Origin: Opitutia bacterium Tous-C1TDCM
GTDB taxonomy: Bacteria > Verrucomicrobiota > Verrucomicrobiia > Opitutales > Opitutaceae
Direction: 5' to 3'
Length of the DNA: 64,000 bases
NCBI GenBank assembly: GCA_002288455.1
Contig: NEUS01000003.1
Coordinates: forward strand, 1 to 64,000
In this document: positions 26,088 through 34,593 of the stretch, in pieces
Numbering within the stretch: the first letter of the stretch is position 1
How the letters are laid out: the number at the start of each line of letters is the position of its first letter
Made by a program: the position numbers and the translations under genes
The notes under the pieces: generated by a model
Told to the model about the DNA's origin: nothing
The model's input: only the letters and a program-made list of their open reading frames with translations
Databases searched by the model: none

Positions 26088-26249
26088 CGCTCAGGCGAGG
26101 GCATGCAGTTGAGAGTTGAAAGTTGAAGGTTGAGAGAACGATCCGTCGAGAAACGGAAAATACAATCGCAGCCCCGGACCTGAAAAACCGAGCGGTTCTG
26201 CTCTCAACGCTCAACCAAGCTCGCTCAACTGCATGAGTCCGCTCAGGCG
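26088..26249. repeat. inserted heptamer element with 10-bp direct-repeat flanks
   Basis: The 10-mer CGCTCAGGCG occurs at 26088-26097 and again at 26240-26249, where it includes the TGA stop of the minus-strand oxidoreductase. Between them the element has 12-bp inverted ends (CATGCAGTTGAG at 26102-26113 and its complement at 26224-26235). The left arm has four NGTTGAN heptamers, the right arm inverted units. The direct repeat looks like a target-site duplication, and the insert separates the gene from its terminator at 26040-26067. Confidence 0.88.
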
Positions 26250-27532
26250 GTGAGGATTTTGCGCTGCTTGGCGTCGTAGGTCGTCTTCTTGCCGGTGTCG
26301 TAGGAGATGACGGCCATGAGGACGGCGACGGCGTGCTGGTAGCCGGCGTCGATCGACGCGTGCGGGGTCTCGCCGCTGCGCATGCACTGGAGCCAATTCA
26401 GGAAATGGTCGGGGCGCTCGACCGGCACGACTTCCTGTTTGCCGCGGATCTTGCCGTCGCGTTTCGGGCCGCCCTCGGCGCTGTAGGTCGGGGCGTTCCA
26501 ATTGCCGACGTCCAAGGTGCCCTTGTCGCCGAAGAATTTCCGCAGGCTGCCGGAGCTGTTGCCGAAGTTGTTCGAACTCGTGACCATCATGCCGGCCGGG
26601 TACATCCAGGTGGCCATGACGTTGTCGGGGGTGGTGAATTTGTTGTCGTCCTTCCAGTAGGTGACGCCGCCGATGCACATGCAGGATTCGGGCATGCCGC
26701 AATCCGTGACGTAGTGCATGAGATCGAGGAAGTGGGCGCCCCATTGCGGGACCGGGCCCTGGCAGAATTCATAGTAGCCGTACCAGGCGGCGTATTGGCG
26801 GGCGTCGAAGGCGCGGGGTTTGCGGTCGCCGAGGAAGGCCTTCCAATCGCAGTCGGCTTCCTTCACGTCGCGGCCGAGGTAGCTGTACCAGTAGGGCTTC
26901 TCGGCGTTGCGGGTTTCGTCGACGCGGGTGATTTTGCCGAGGATGCCGCTCTTCACGAGTTCGCGGGCGCCGGCGATGCCGGGGAGGCTGCGGAGCTGGG
27001 TGCCGACCTGGATGATGCTGCCCTTGGCCTGCGCGGCCTTGGCGGCGTCGAAGGCGCGGACGAGTTTGTCCATTTCCGTGGCGAGCGGCTTCTCGATGTA
27101 GATGTGTTTGCCGGCTTTGGCGCAGGCCTCGAGGTGCTCGGTGTGAAGGTGGTCGGGGGTGGCGACCATGACGGCGTCGATGCCGTCCATGGCGAGCAGC
27201 TCGCGGTAGTCGGTGAACTTCTTCGGCTCCTTGCCGGACCAGCCTTTTGCCTTGGCGGCGGCCTGGTCGCGGTGCGTTTTCCAGGTATCGCAGACGGCGA
27301 CGATATCGAAATTGGCGGCGGCGGCATGCTTGTGGATGCCGGTCATGTGGGCGGTCTGGCCGCGGCTGCCGCAGCCGAGCTGGGCGATGCGGATGCGGGA
27401 ATTGGCGCCGATGACGCGCTTGTTTTCGGCGGCGCTGAGACCGGCGGGCGTGGCGGCGGCGAGGGCGGCGCCGGCGGCGAGGGTCGCGGACGATTTCAGG
27501 AATTCACGACGGGGTTGGGAGGACGGGTTCAT
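26243..27532 (-). CDS. Gfo/Idh/MocA family oxidoreductase, Tat-exported
   Basis: A 429-residue NAD(P)-type oxidoreductase with a twin-arginine signal (PRREFLKSSATLAAGAALAA, 8-27). The Rossmann fold starts at RIRIAQLGCGSRGQ (about 47), the cofactor and substrate motif is YIEKPLATEMDKLVRA (EKPLA), and the C-terminal alpha/beta domain has MYPAGMMVTSSNN and DHFLNWLQCMRSG. Tat export with cofactor bound is common for periplasmic members; some family members oxidise sugars at C3. It lies after a TIM-barrel isomerase and a DUF1080 gene in the same direction, a set typical of 3-keto-glycoside metabolism. Its ATG directly follows a heptamer array. Confidence 0.94.
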   Translation of the reverse strand: MNPSSQPRREFLKSSATLAAGAALAAATPAGLSAAENKRVIGANSRIRIAQLGCGSRGQTAHMTGIHKHAAAANFDIVAVCDTWKTHRDQAAAKAKGWSGKEPKKFTDYRELLAMDGIDAVMVATPDHLHTEHLEACAKAGKHIYIEKPLATEMDKLVRAFDAAKAAQAKGSIIQVGTQLRSLPGIAGARELVKSGILGKITRVDETRNAEKPYWYSYLGRDVKEADCDWKAFLGDRKPRAFDARQYAAWYGYYEFCQGPVPQWGAHFLDLMHYVTDCGMPESCMCIGGVTYWKDDNKFTTPDNVMATWMYPAGMMVTSSNNFGNSSGSLRKFFGDKGTLDVGNWNAPTYSAEGGPKRDGKIRGKQEVVPVERPDHFLNWLQCMRSGETPHASIDAGYQHAVAVLMAVISYDTGKKTTYDAKQRKILTA

Positions 27533-27622
27533 GAAAATTGGGAAAACGGAAAATTGGAAAATCGGGAAATTGGAAAAGCGGGAAACGGGGAAAGCGGAAA
27601 ATTGGGAAACGGGAAACGGCGG
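27533..27622. repeat. GGAAA-type short tandem array filling an operon spacer
   Basis: The whole 90-nt gap between the stop at 27623 and the ATG at 27532 is a run of 7-9-nt units (GGAAAATT, GGAAAATC, GGGAAATT, GGAAAAGC, GGGAAAC). There is no inverted partner here. It is far more AT-rich than the flanking genes and closely resembles the lysS-lolC spacer. Confidence 0.85.
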
Positions 27623-28531
27623 TCAGAGCGCGAGGATGCGGTCGAGTTTGCCGGAGATTTCGGCGAGGTACTGTTCGTCGGTGAGGTTGGGGGAACGGTA
27701 TTGTTCGGTGATCATCCAGCCGGCGTACTTCTGGCGGTCGAGGGCGGCCATGACGGCGGGCCAATCGCTGTCGCCGGTCATGAGGTCGGATTGGAAACCG
27801 GCGCGCGCGCCTTTTTCGCCGGCGAGTTTGCGGCTGAATTCCTTCACGTGGACGGCGGCGATGCGGGAGCCGAGGACGTCGATCCAATGCTGGGGCCAGC
27901 CGGTGTTGACGATGTTGCCGACGTCGAAATGCCAGCGGACGAACGGGGACTTGAACTGGTCGACGTAGGCGGCGGCCTCGAGGGGGCTGAGGAGGAAACT
28001 GTTCCAGACGTTTTCGATCGCGATGGCGACGCCGAGTTCTTCGGCGAGGGGCACGGCCTTGCGGATTTCGGCGACCGAGCGGGCGTAGGCGTCGGGGTAG
28101 GAGATGTCCTTGTTGACGACACCCGGGACGAGGAGAACGGATTTGGCACCGTAAGCTTTGGCGTCGCGGAGACCGTGGAGCAGGCCATCGAGGCCGATCT
28201 GGCGTTCGGAGATGCTGGGGTGGGAGAGGGGCTTCGCCCAATGCGTGCTGATGACGACGCTCGGGATTTCGAGCCCGTGGGCATCGCGGGCGGCGAGGAC
28301 CTCGGTCTGGTTCATCGCGCTCATGACCTCGACGCCGTGGAAACCGGCGGCGCGGAGCAGTTTGAACTTTCCGTCGACGCTCAAGTTTTTCGCCGTGGGG
28401 CTGTTGAGCGTGGAGTACATGAAGCCCTTCTTCAGTTTGCGGCCCGGGGCGGCGCCGTCGGCGGCGCGGAGGGACACGGCGCCGGCGGCGGCGAGGAGGG
28501 CGGAAGAATGGAGAAACGTGCGGCGGTGCAT
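27623..28531 (-). CDS. TIM-barrel sugar isomerase/epimerase family protein, Tat-exported
   Basis: A 302-residue protein of the xylose isomerase-like TIM-barrel superfamily. The ATG at 28531 opens a twin-arginine signal (MHRRTFLHSSALLAAAGAV). Barrel landmarks are AAGFHGVEVMSAM (strand 2), SVLLVPGVVNKD, GVAIAIENVWNSFLLSP (metal-binding Glu), WHFDVGNIVNTGWPQHW (Asp/His) and VHVKEFSRKLA. These give the usual Glu-Asp-His-Glu divalent metal site of sugar phosphate isomerases and 3-keto-sugar epimerases or lyases. It starts 5 nt after a DUF1080 gene and precedes a Gfo/Idh/MocA gene. Precise reaction unknown. Confidence 0.92.
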   Translation of the reverse strand: MHRRTFLHSSALLAAAGAVSLRAADGAAPGRKLKKGFMYSTLNSPTAKNLSVDGKFKLLRAAGFHGVEVMSAMNQTEVLAARDAHGLEIPSVVISTHWAKPLSHPSISERQIGLDGLLHGLRDAKAYGAKSVLLVPGVVNKDISYPDAYARSVAEIRKAVPLAEELGVAIAIENVWNSFLLSPLEAAAYVDQFKSPFVRWHFDVGNIVNTGWPQHWIDVLGSRIAAVHVKEFSRKLAGEKGARAGFQSDLMTGDSDWPAVMAALDRQKYAGWMITEQYRSPNLTDEQYLAEISGKLDRILAL

Positions 28532-28536
28532 GGGGC

Positions 28537-29931
28537 TCAGAGTTCCTTGATCGCGAGATCCTTGAAGTGCACCGGGTCGGTGTGGCCGGCGAGACCGAAG
28601 AAACCGCGGGTCCGGTCTTTGCCCGGATGCGTTTTCTTGTCCATCACGGTGGCGAGGTCGACCTGGCTGAGGTCGGTGTCGAGGATGACGGTGCCGTTGA
28701 GTTCGACCTTGATCGTCGAGCCCTTGACGGTGACTTCCTCGAAATTCCATTCGCCGATCGGGCGTTGGTAACCGGGGAGGGCGGCGACCATGCCGTAGAC
28801 CGAGCCGTGTTGTTGGCGCGGATCCAGTTTCTTGTCCGGCTGTTTGCGGGCACCGTAGTAGTTTTCGTCGATGACCTGGAGTTCGGTCATGCCGTCGTAG
28901 GCGGCGTTGCCCTTGCCGGGGTAGCGGATGGCGAGGCCGTTGTTGCCGCCGGGGGGCAGCTTGAATTGGACGCGGGCCTGGAAGTCGCCGAGTTCCTTGT
29001 TCCAATACGGGGTGCCGCCGCGGCCGGCGCGCCAGACGAGGGTGCCGTCCTTGATGTCCATGACATCGGCGGGCGTTTTGACCGGGGCCTTTTCCTCGAT
29101 GACCCAACCGGCGAGGGATTTGCCGTCGAAGATGGATTTGAAGCCGGTCTGGCCGCGGTCGGCGAGCCAGCGGTTGGCTTCTTCGGAGCCGAGTTCGCGG
29201 AGGTTGAGGTTGCGCCAATGCGTGGCGCCGCCGTGGGTCTGGAGCTGGATGGGGCCGCGGGCCGGCACGGGGCGGCGCTCGGCGGGCTTCAGCTTCTTGT
29301 CGTTCTTGTCGTAGTAGTTTTCGAGGATGACGTGGTCGACGACGGCCTTGTGGTTGAGCCAGACGCTGACGCGGCTGCCGACCATCACGACGCGGAGGTG
29401 ATTCCATTCGCCGACGGGTTTGTCGGCCTTGACGAGGGGATCGCGGCCGGGCGTGCCCTTGGTGTTGTTCCAGAGACCGCCGGAGCCCTTGGCGTAGCCG
29501 ATGTCCTTGGTATCGGGAATCGCGGTGTCCCAGATCTGGACCTGCGGCACGCCGCGCAGGTAGACGCCGGAGTCGGCGCCTTTGGCGATCTTGTATTCCA
29601 GCTGCAGCTCGAAATCGCCGTAGTCCTTTTCGGTGGTGGCGTAGCCGCCGAGACCGTCGTTGACGAGCACGCCGCCTTCGGCGCGCCAATGCGGTTGGCC
29701 GTCCTTCAATTCGGTGAGACTGGCGGTCCACTTGGCGACAAGCGCGGCGCGTTCGGCCGCGGGCAACTCGAGCAGCTTGCGGTGATCGTAAGTGGTGCCG
29801 CCGCGCCAGCCGGAGAGATCGCGGCCGTTGAAGAGCGAAGTGAAACCGGCGGGCGGCTGGGCGGCGCGGGCCGCGAGCGCGAGCAGGGAGACGGTTCCGA
29901 GGACAAGCAGGCGGGAGATCAGACAGGGCAT
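28537..29931 (-). CDS. double-domain DUF1080 protein
   Basis: A 464-residue secreted protein. The track start at 30216 crosses an intergenic palindrome; the ATG at 29931 opens a signal peptide (ISRLLVLGTVSLLALAARAAQ). Domain 1 (about 25-250) begins FTSLFNGRDLSGWRGG and has FELQLEYKIAKGADSGVYLRG; domain 2 (about 260-464) begins FKSIFDGKSLAGWVIEE and has FQARVQFKLPPGGNNGLAIRYPG. Both match the DUF1080 family of 3-keto-glycoside hydrolases or lyases. The stop overlaps nothing but lies 5 nt from the TIM-barrel ATG; the three genes form an operon on the minus strand. Confidence 0.92.
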   Translation of the reverse strand: MPCLISRLLVLGTVSLLALAARAAQPPAGFTSLFNGRDLSGWRGGTTYDHRKLLELPAAERAALVAKWTASLTELKDGQPHWRAEGGVLVNDGLGGYATTEKDYGDFELQLEYKIAKGADSGVYLRGVPQVQIWDTAIPDTKDIGYAKGSGGLWNNTKGTPGRDPLVKADKPVGEWNHLRVVMVGSRVSVWLNHKAVVDHVILENYYDKNDKKLKPAERRPVPARGPIQLQTHGGATHWRNLNLRELGSEEANRWLADRGQTGFKSIFDGKSLAGWVIEEKAPVKTPADVMDIKDGTLVWRAGRGGTPYWNKELGDFQARVQFKLPPGGNNGLAIRYPGKGNAAYDGMTELQVIDENYYGARKQPDKKLDPRQQHGSVYGMVAALPGYQRPIGEWNFEEVTVKGSTIKVELNGTVILDTDLSQVDLATVMDKKTHPGKDRTRGFFGLAGHTDPVHFKDLAIKEL

Positions 29932-30239
29932 AGAAGAAGAGGATCCGGGGCGGGACCGCGGGGAACGGCCGGGGTCGCAAGTGACTAGGCGGTTACCTGG
30001 GCACCGCAAACCGAAACTCGGTCCGCGTTCCGAAAACGTCGCGGCCTTTCCGACTCGGCAGTTGGAGTTGGGGCACGGCTTGCCCGCGCCCGAGGAGGCG
30101 AGAGGAGGCCCGAGGGGCGCACGAGGCGTCCGTGGGCGCGCACGAGGCGCGCCCCTGCGGGACAACGTCGCGGCCGCGGCGCAGTCCGGGCTTCCCATCG
30201 CGCCGACGACCCGCAAGTTCTCCGTTTCCCCTCTCCGTC
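29932..30239. other. 308-nt divergent intergenic region with GC palindrome
   Basis: This is the only gap over 300 nt. It separates the minus-strand DUF1080 operon from the plus-strand haem protein and must hold both promoters, though none is convincing. Its main feature is the GGGGCGC-type repeat at 30113-30159 described separately. No supported ORF lies in it; the track ORFs crossing it are extensions of the flanking genes. Confidence 0.6.
30113..30159. repeat. GGGGCGC palindromic repeat, family 2, copy A
   Basis: The ends are inverted (AGGGGCGC 30113-30120, GCGCCCCT 30149-30156) and the inside has two direct copies of GCGCACGAGGCG (30118-30129, 30138-30149). A 26-nt stretch 30134-30159 is identical to 38678-38703. 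Confidence 0.8.
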
Positions 30240-33200
30240 ATGCTTTCCCTCCGTTTGCTCCCGGTCCTGTCGTCCCTGCTGGCTGCGTGGCTCGTGGCCG
30301 TCGCGCCTCTCGCGCGCGCCGCCGAATCCGCGACGCCCTTCGAACTGCGCGCGGGCGACCGCGTCGTGTTCCTCGGCGACACCGTCGTCGAGCGCGAGCA
30401 GCAGCAGGGCTGGATCGAGCTGATGTTGACGGCGCGGTTCCCGGACCGGGCGGTGACGTTCCGCAACCTCGGCTGGAGCGCGGACACGCCGGCGGGCGAT
30501 TCGCGTTTCGGCCTCAGCCTGCTGCAGGCGGGCCGCGAGCCGGCCGACGAAGGCTGGCAGAATCTCGTGAAGCAGCTCGAGGAAACGAAACCGACGGTGG
30601 CGTTTCTCGGCTACGGCATGGCGAGTTCGTTCGACGGCGAGGCCGGCTTGGCGAAGTTCAAGGCGGACTACGGCCGCCTGCTCGACACCCTGAACCGCGT
30701 GTCGCCCGGCGTGCGGCTCGTGCTGCTGACGCCGTTGCCGCAGGAGTCGCCCGGGGCGCCGTGGCCGGCCGCGGGCGCGCGCAACACCGAGATCGCGGCG
30801 TATGCGCGGACCGTGACGGAACTCGCGGCCGAGCGCCGCGCAACGGCGGTGCCGCTCTTCGAATTGCTGAAGGCGCGGTCGTCCGCGGCCGGCGCCGCCC
30901 CGCTCACGGCCAACGGCATCCACCCGACGCCGGCGGGCTACCGCGCGATCGCGGAGACGTTGGAGGATTCCCTGTTCGGGGCGGGCAAACCGGGCCCGTG
31001 GCGCACGAGCACGCAGACCGAAGCGCTGCGCCGCGCGATCGTGCAGAAGAACGAGTGGTACTTCCACCGGTCGCGTCCGGCCAACATGGCCTACATTTTC
31101 GGTTTCCGGAAACGCGAACAGGGAAAGAACGCGACCGAGGTACTGCAATTCGACGAAGCCATTGTCCGCGAGGAGCAGCGCATCGCGCAGTTGCGCGGCC
31201 TGCAGTTGGTCAACGTGCCCGAGATCCCGCGCCGGGTCGGCAACGTGGCGGCGAAGTTCACGCCGCAGCCGCATCCGCAATTTGAAGTGGCCGAAGGCTT
31301 CGAGGTCACGCTGTGGGCCGAAAACCCGATGTTGAACAAGCCGATCCAGATGAACTTCGACGCCCGCGGCCGCCTCTGGGTCGTGAGTTCGGAGCTGTAT
31401 CCGCAGATCGAGCCCGGCCAGGCGGCGACGGACAAAATCATCGTCCTCGAGGACACGACCGGCGCGGGCCGGGCGGACAAGGCGACGGTGTTTGCCGACG
31501 GCCTGCTGATTCCCACCGGTATCGAGGTCGGCGACAGCGGCGCGTATGTGGCGCAGAGCACGGAGCTCATCCATTTCAAGGATACGGACGGCGACGGAAA
31601 ATCCGACGTGCGCACGACGGTGCTGAGCGGTTTCGGCACCGAGGACACGCACCACAATCTGCACACGTTGCGCTGGGGGCCGGACGGCCGGCTGAATTTC
31701 AACCAGTCCGTGTACACGCGCACCGACACCGAGACGCCGCACGGCGTGGTCCGGCTCAAGGCCGGCGGTATCTTCCGCTTCGACCCGCGCGACCAGCGGA
31801 TGGAAATTCTCTTCCGCGGCCTGATCAACGGCTGGGGCCACCAGTTCGACGACTACGGCCAATCGTTCATGACCGACGGCGCCGGCTTCCAGGGCATCAA
31901 CTGGGGCGTCCTCGGCGCGACCTTCCGCACGCTCGCGCCGGCGCGGCGCCAGCTCGAGAGCGTGAGCCCGGGCACGTATCCGAAATTCTGCGGTTTGGAG
32001 ATCGTGCGCAGCCCGCTGTTTCCCGCCGATTGGCAGGGCGACATGGTGACGGCGGATTTCCGCGCGCACCGCATCGTGCGTTTCAAGATTTCCGAACAGG
32101 GCTCGGGTTACGTAACGAAGGAAATGCCGGACATCATCCGGACGACGGCGTCGACTTTCCGTCCGATCGACCTGCGCATGGGGCCGGACGGCGCGCTGTA
32201 CATCGCGGACTGGAGCAACCCGATCATCCAGCACGGCGAAGTCGATTTCCGCGATCCGCGCCGCGACAAGGCCCACGGCCGCATCTGGCGCATTGCGCCC
32301 GTCGGCCGCAAAGCGGCGCCGCGGACCGATCTCGCGGCGCGGACCACCGCCGCGCTCCTGCAGGGCGTGCTCTCGCCCGAGGGTTACGTGGCGGAGCAGT
32401 CCCGCCGCCTGCTGACCGAGCGCGGGGCGGCGGCCGTGCGGCCGGAGCTCGACCGTTGGTTCGCGGCGCTGCCGCGCACGGACGAGCGCGCCCGGCTCAA
32501 CGCGCTGTGGCTGTATCAGACTTTCAATGTCGTGCCGGACGGCTTGGTCGGCGAATTGCTTGCGGCCAATGATGCGCGGGTGCGGGCCGCGGCGGTGCGG
32601 GCGATCGCGCCGGCGGACGCGGCCGCGGCGTTGGAACGGCTGGTGGCCGATCCGCACCCGCGGGTCCGGCTCGAGGCCGTACGCGCGCTCGGGCGTCTGG
32701 GCACGGCGCGGGCGGCGGAACTCGCATTGGGTGTTTTGGAACGGCCGATGGATACCTACCTCGATTACGCGGTGTGGCTGACGATCAACGAACTCGCCGA
32801 TCCGTGGATCGCGGCGGTGAAGTCGGGCGCGTGGAAAACCGAAGGTCGCGAGAAGCAGCTCGAGTTTGCCCTGAAGGCGGTCGAGCCGGCGCGGGCCAGC
32901 GAGGTGCTCGGGCAATTGTTGGCGACGCGCGGCCTGGCCCGCGACGGCTCCGGCCCCTGGATCGAATTAATCGGGGCGGCCGGCGGACCGCCGGAACTGC
33001 GGCTCCTGCTGGATGCGGCGTTGAAGGGTGGACTCGCGGATCCGGCGATCGGCCGCGCGCTGGGGGCGCTGGCGGCGGCAGCGCGGTTGCGCGCGACGCG
33101 CCCGGCCGGCGATCTCGCCGGCATCGCGCCGTGGCTGCGGGCGACGGACGCCAAGGTGCAGGCCGCGGCGCTGGGTCTCGCCGGGGCGTGGAAACTCGGC

Positions 33201-34538
33201 GCGGTGCGCCCGGCGTTGCTGGAAATTGCGGGCGCGGCGGAGACGACCGCGGCGGCGCGGACCGCGGCCTTCGCGGCGCTGCGCGACCTCGGCGGGGCGC
33301 CGACGATCGCGGCGCTGAAGAAACTGGCGCGCGAAGCGACGCTGCCGGTGGTGCGGCGCGAGGCTGTGGTCGTGCTGGCCGCGTTGGAACTGCCGACCGC
33401 GGCGCCCGAAATCATCGCGGTGCTGCAGGCGACGGCGGACGAAGCCGCCGCCCAGGCGCTGTGGCGCGCGTTGCTCAGCGTGCGCGGCGTGAGCGCGCGG
33501 CTCGCGGCCGATCTGCCGGCGGCCGGCTTGCCGAAGAGCGTGGCCCAGGCGGGCCTGCGCCCGGCCCGCGAAGGCACGCAGCACCAGGCCCTCGTGCCGG
33601 TGCTCGTGAAACTGGCGGGGCTGACGTTGTCGGATACGCAGCTGACGCCGGCCGAATTGCAGCAGTTGGCCCGCGACGCTTTGGCGCAGGGCGACGCGGC
33701 GCGCGGCGAACGCATTTACCGGCGCACCGAATTGGCCTGCGTGGCCTGCCACGCCATCGGCGGCGCCGGCGGCAAGCTCGGGCCCGATCTCACCAGCATC
33801 GGCGCGAGCGCGCCGGCGGACTACCTCGTGGAGGCGCTGCTCTACCCCAACGCCAAGATCAAGGAAGGCTACCACTCCGTGATGATCGCGACCAAGGACG
33901 GCCGCGAACTCAACGGCATGATCGTGCGCGAGACCGGCACCGAGGTCCTGCTGCGCGATGCGGCCAACCAGGAAATTTCCATTCCCGCCGCGTCGATCGC
34001 GCGGCGCACGAGCGTGGGTTCGCTGATGCCCGCCGGTTTGCTCGACGGCCTCGTGCCCGAGGAGCGCGCCGATCTCTTCAAGTTCCTCGCCCAACTCGGC
34101 AAGCCGGGCGACTACGATGCCGGCAAGGGCGGCGTCGCCCGCGGCTGGAAGCTCTACCTCGTCGTCAGCGCCAACCAGCACCTCGGCGTCGAGCGCGTGA
34201 TCCAGGGCGACCCGACGCTCGCCTCGTGGGTCCCGGTTTTCTCCCTCGTGAACGGCAACCTGTCCCGCGACCTGATCGAGGCGGCCTATCCCAACCGCGG
34301 CAACAGCCGCGGACTGTTCGCCGCCACCCAGTTCGAGGCCGCAAAGGCCGGCGAGGCCGCCTTCCGGCTTTCCGGCCAAGTCCTGGCCGCGTGGATCAAC
34401 GGCGAGAAGGTCCGCCCGGGCCCGGAGTTCGCCGCGAAGGTCCGCGCCGGCACCAACACCGTCGTGCTGCAATTGCCCGCGGAGCCGCTGCCGGCAGCGG
34501 TGCGGCTGGGCGGCGACGTCGCGTTCGCGCTGCCTTGA
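30240..34538 (+). CDS. SGNH hydrolase fused to PVC-type haem-binding CxxCH protein
   Basis: A 1432-residue exported protein; the ATG at 30240 opens a signal peptide (LLPVLSSLLAAWLVAVAPLARA). Residues about 30-245 form an SGNH/GDSL-like domain (DRVVFLGDTVVERE, GIHPTPAGYRAIAETL). About 340-690 is the membrane-bound-dehydrogenase-type propeller of PVC bacteria (EVTLWAENPMLNKPIQMNFDARG, DTDGDGKSDVRT). About 700-1120 is an alanine-rich HEAT-like repeat stretch, then a cytochrome c motif C1167-V-A-C-H and a final lectin-like tail. Family function is unproven; a quinoprotein-like sugar dehydrogenase passing electrons to its haem is likely. The classical SGNH serine is replaced in the GD motif (GDTVV), so esterase activity is doubtful. 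Confidence 0.9.
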   Translation: MLSLRLLPVLSSLLAAWLVAVAPLARAAESATPFELRAGDRVVFLGDTVVEREQQQGWIELMLTARFPDRAVTFRNLGWSADTPAGDSRFGLSLLQAGREPADEGWQNLVKQLEETKPTVAFLGYGMASSFDGEAGLAKFKADYGRLLDTLNRVSPGVRLVLLTPLPQESPGAPWPAAGARNTEIAAYARTVTELAAERRATAVPLFELLKARSSAAGAAPLTANGIHPTPAGYRAIAETLEDSLFGAGKPGPWRTSTQTEALRRAIVQKNEWYFHRSRPANMAYIFGFRKREQGKNATEVLQFDEAIVREEQRIAQLRGLQLVNVPEIPRRVGNVAAKFTPQPHPQFEVAEGFEVTLWAENPMLNKPIQMNFDARGRLWVVSSELYPQIEPGQAATDKIIVLEDTTGAGRADKATVFADGLLIPTGIEVGDSGAYVAQSTELIHFKDTDGDGKSDVRTTVLSGFGTEDTHHNLHTLRWGPDGRLNFNQSVYTRTDTETPHGVVRLKAGGIFRFDPRDQRMEILFRGLINGWGHQFDDYGQSFMTDGAGFQGINWGVLGATFRTLAPARRQLESVSPGTYPKFCGLEIVRSPLFPADWQGDMVTADFRAHRIVRFKISEQGSGYVTKEMPDIIRTTASTFRPIDLRMGPDGALYIADWSNPIIQHGEVDFRDPRRDKAHGRIWRIAPVGRKAAPRTDLAARTTAALLQGVLSPEGYVAEQSRRLLTERGAAAVRPELDRWFAALPRTDERARLNALWLYQTFNVVPDGLVGELLAANDARVRAAAVRAIAPADAAAALERLVADPHPRVRLEAVRALGRLGTARAAELALGVLERPMDTYLDYAVWLTINELADPWIAAVKSGAWKTEGREKQLEFALKAVEPARASEVLGQLLATRGLARDGSGPWIELIGAAGGPPELRLLLDAALKGGLADPAIGRALGALAAAARLRATRPAGDLAGIAPWLRATDAKVQAAALGLAGAWKLGAVRPALLEIAGAAETTAAARTAAFAALRDLGGAPTIAALKKLAREATLPVVRREAVVVLAALELPTAAPEIIAVLQATADEAAAQALWRALLSVRGVSARLAADLPAAGLPKSVAQAGLRPAREGTQHQALVPVLVKLAGLTLSDTQLTPAELQQLARDALAQGDAARGERIYRRTELACVACHAIGGAGGKLGPDLTSIGASAPADYLVEALLYPNAKIKEGYHSVMIATKDGRELNGMIVRETGTEVLLRDAANQEISIPAASIARRTSVGSLMPAGLLDGLVPEERADLFKFLAQLGKPGDYDAGKGGVARGWKLYLVVSANQHLGVERVIQGDPTLASWVPVFSLVNGNLSRDLIEAAYPNRGNSRGLFAATQFEAAKAGEAAFRLSGQVLAAWINGEKVRPGPEFAAKVRAGTNTVVLQLPAEPLPAAVRLGGDVAFALP

Positions 34539-34558
34539 GCGCCGCGGCCGCGGCGGAG

Positions 34559-34588
34559 TTGACGGGTAACCGGGGAGTTACCACGTTG
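34559..34588 (+). promoter_or_regulatory. putative promoter and palindromic operator upstream of the 34594 gene
   Basis: TTGACG (34559-34564), an 18-nt spacer, ACGTTG, then 5 nt to the ATG. The lpdA upstream region has exactly the same arrangement. The spacer itself is a perfect palindrome, GGTAAC-N6-GTTACC (34565-34582), which could be an operator or a small hairpin. Confidence 0.35.
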
Positions 34589-34593
34589 CCGCC

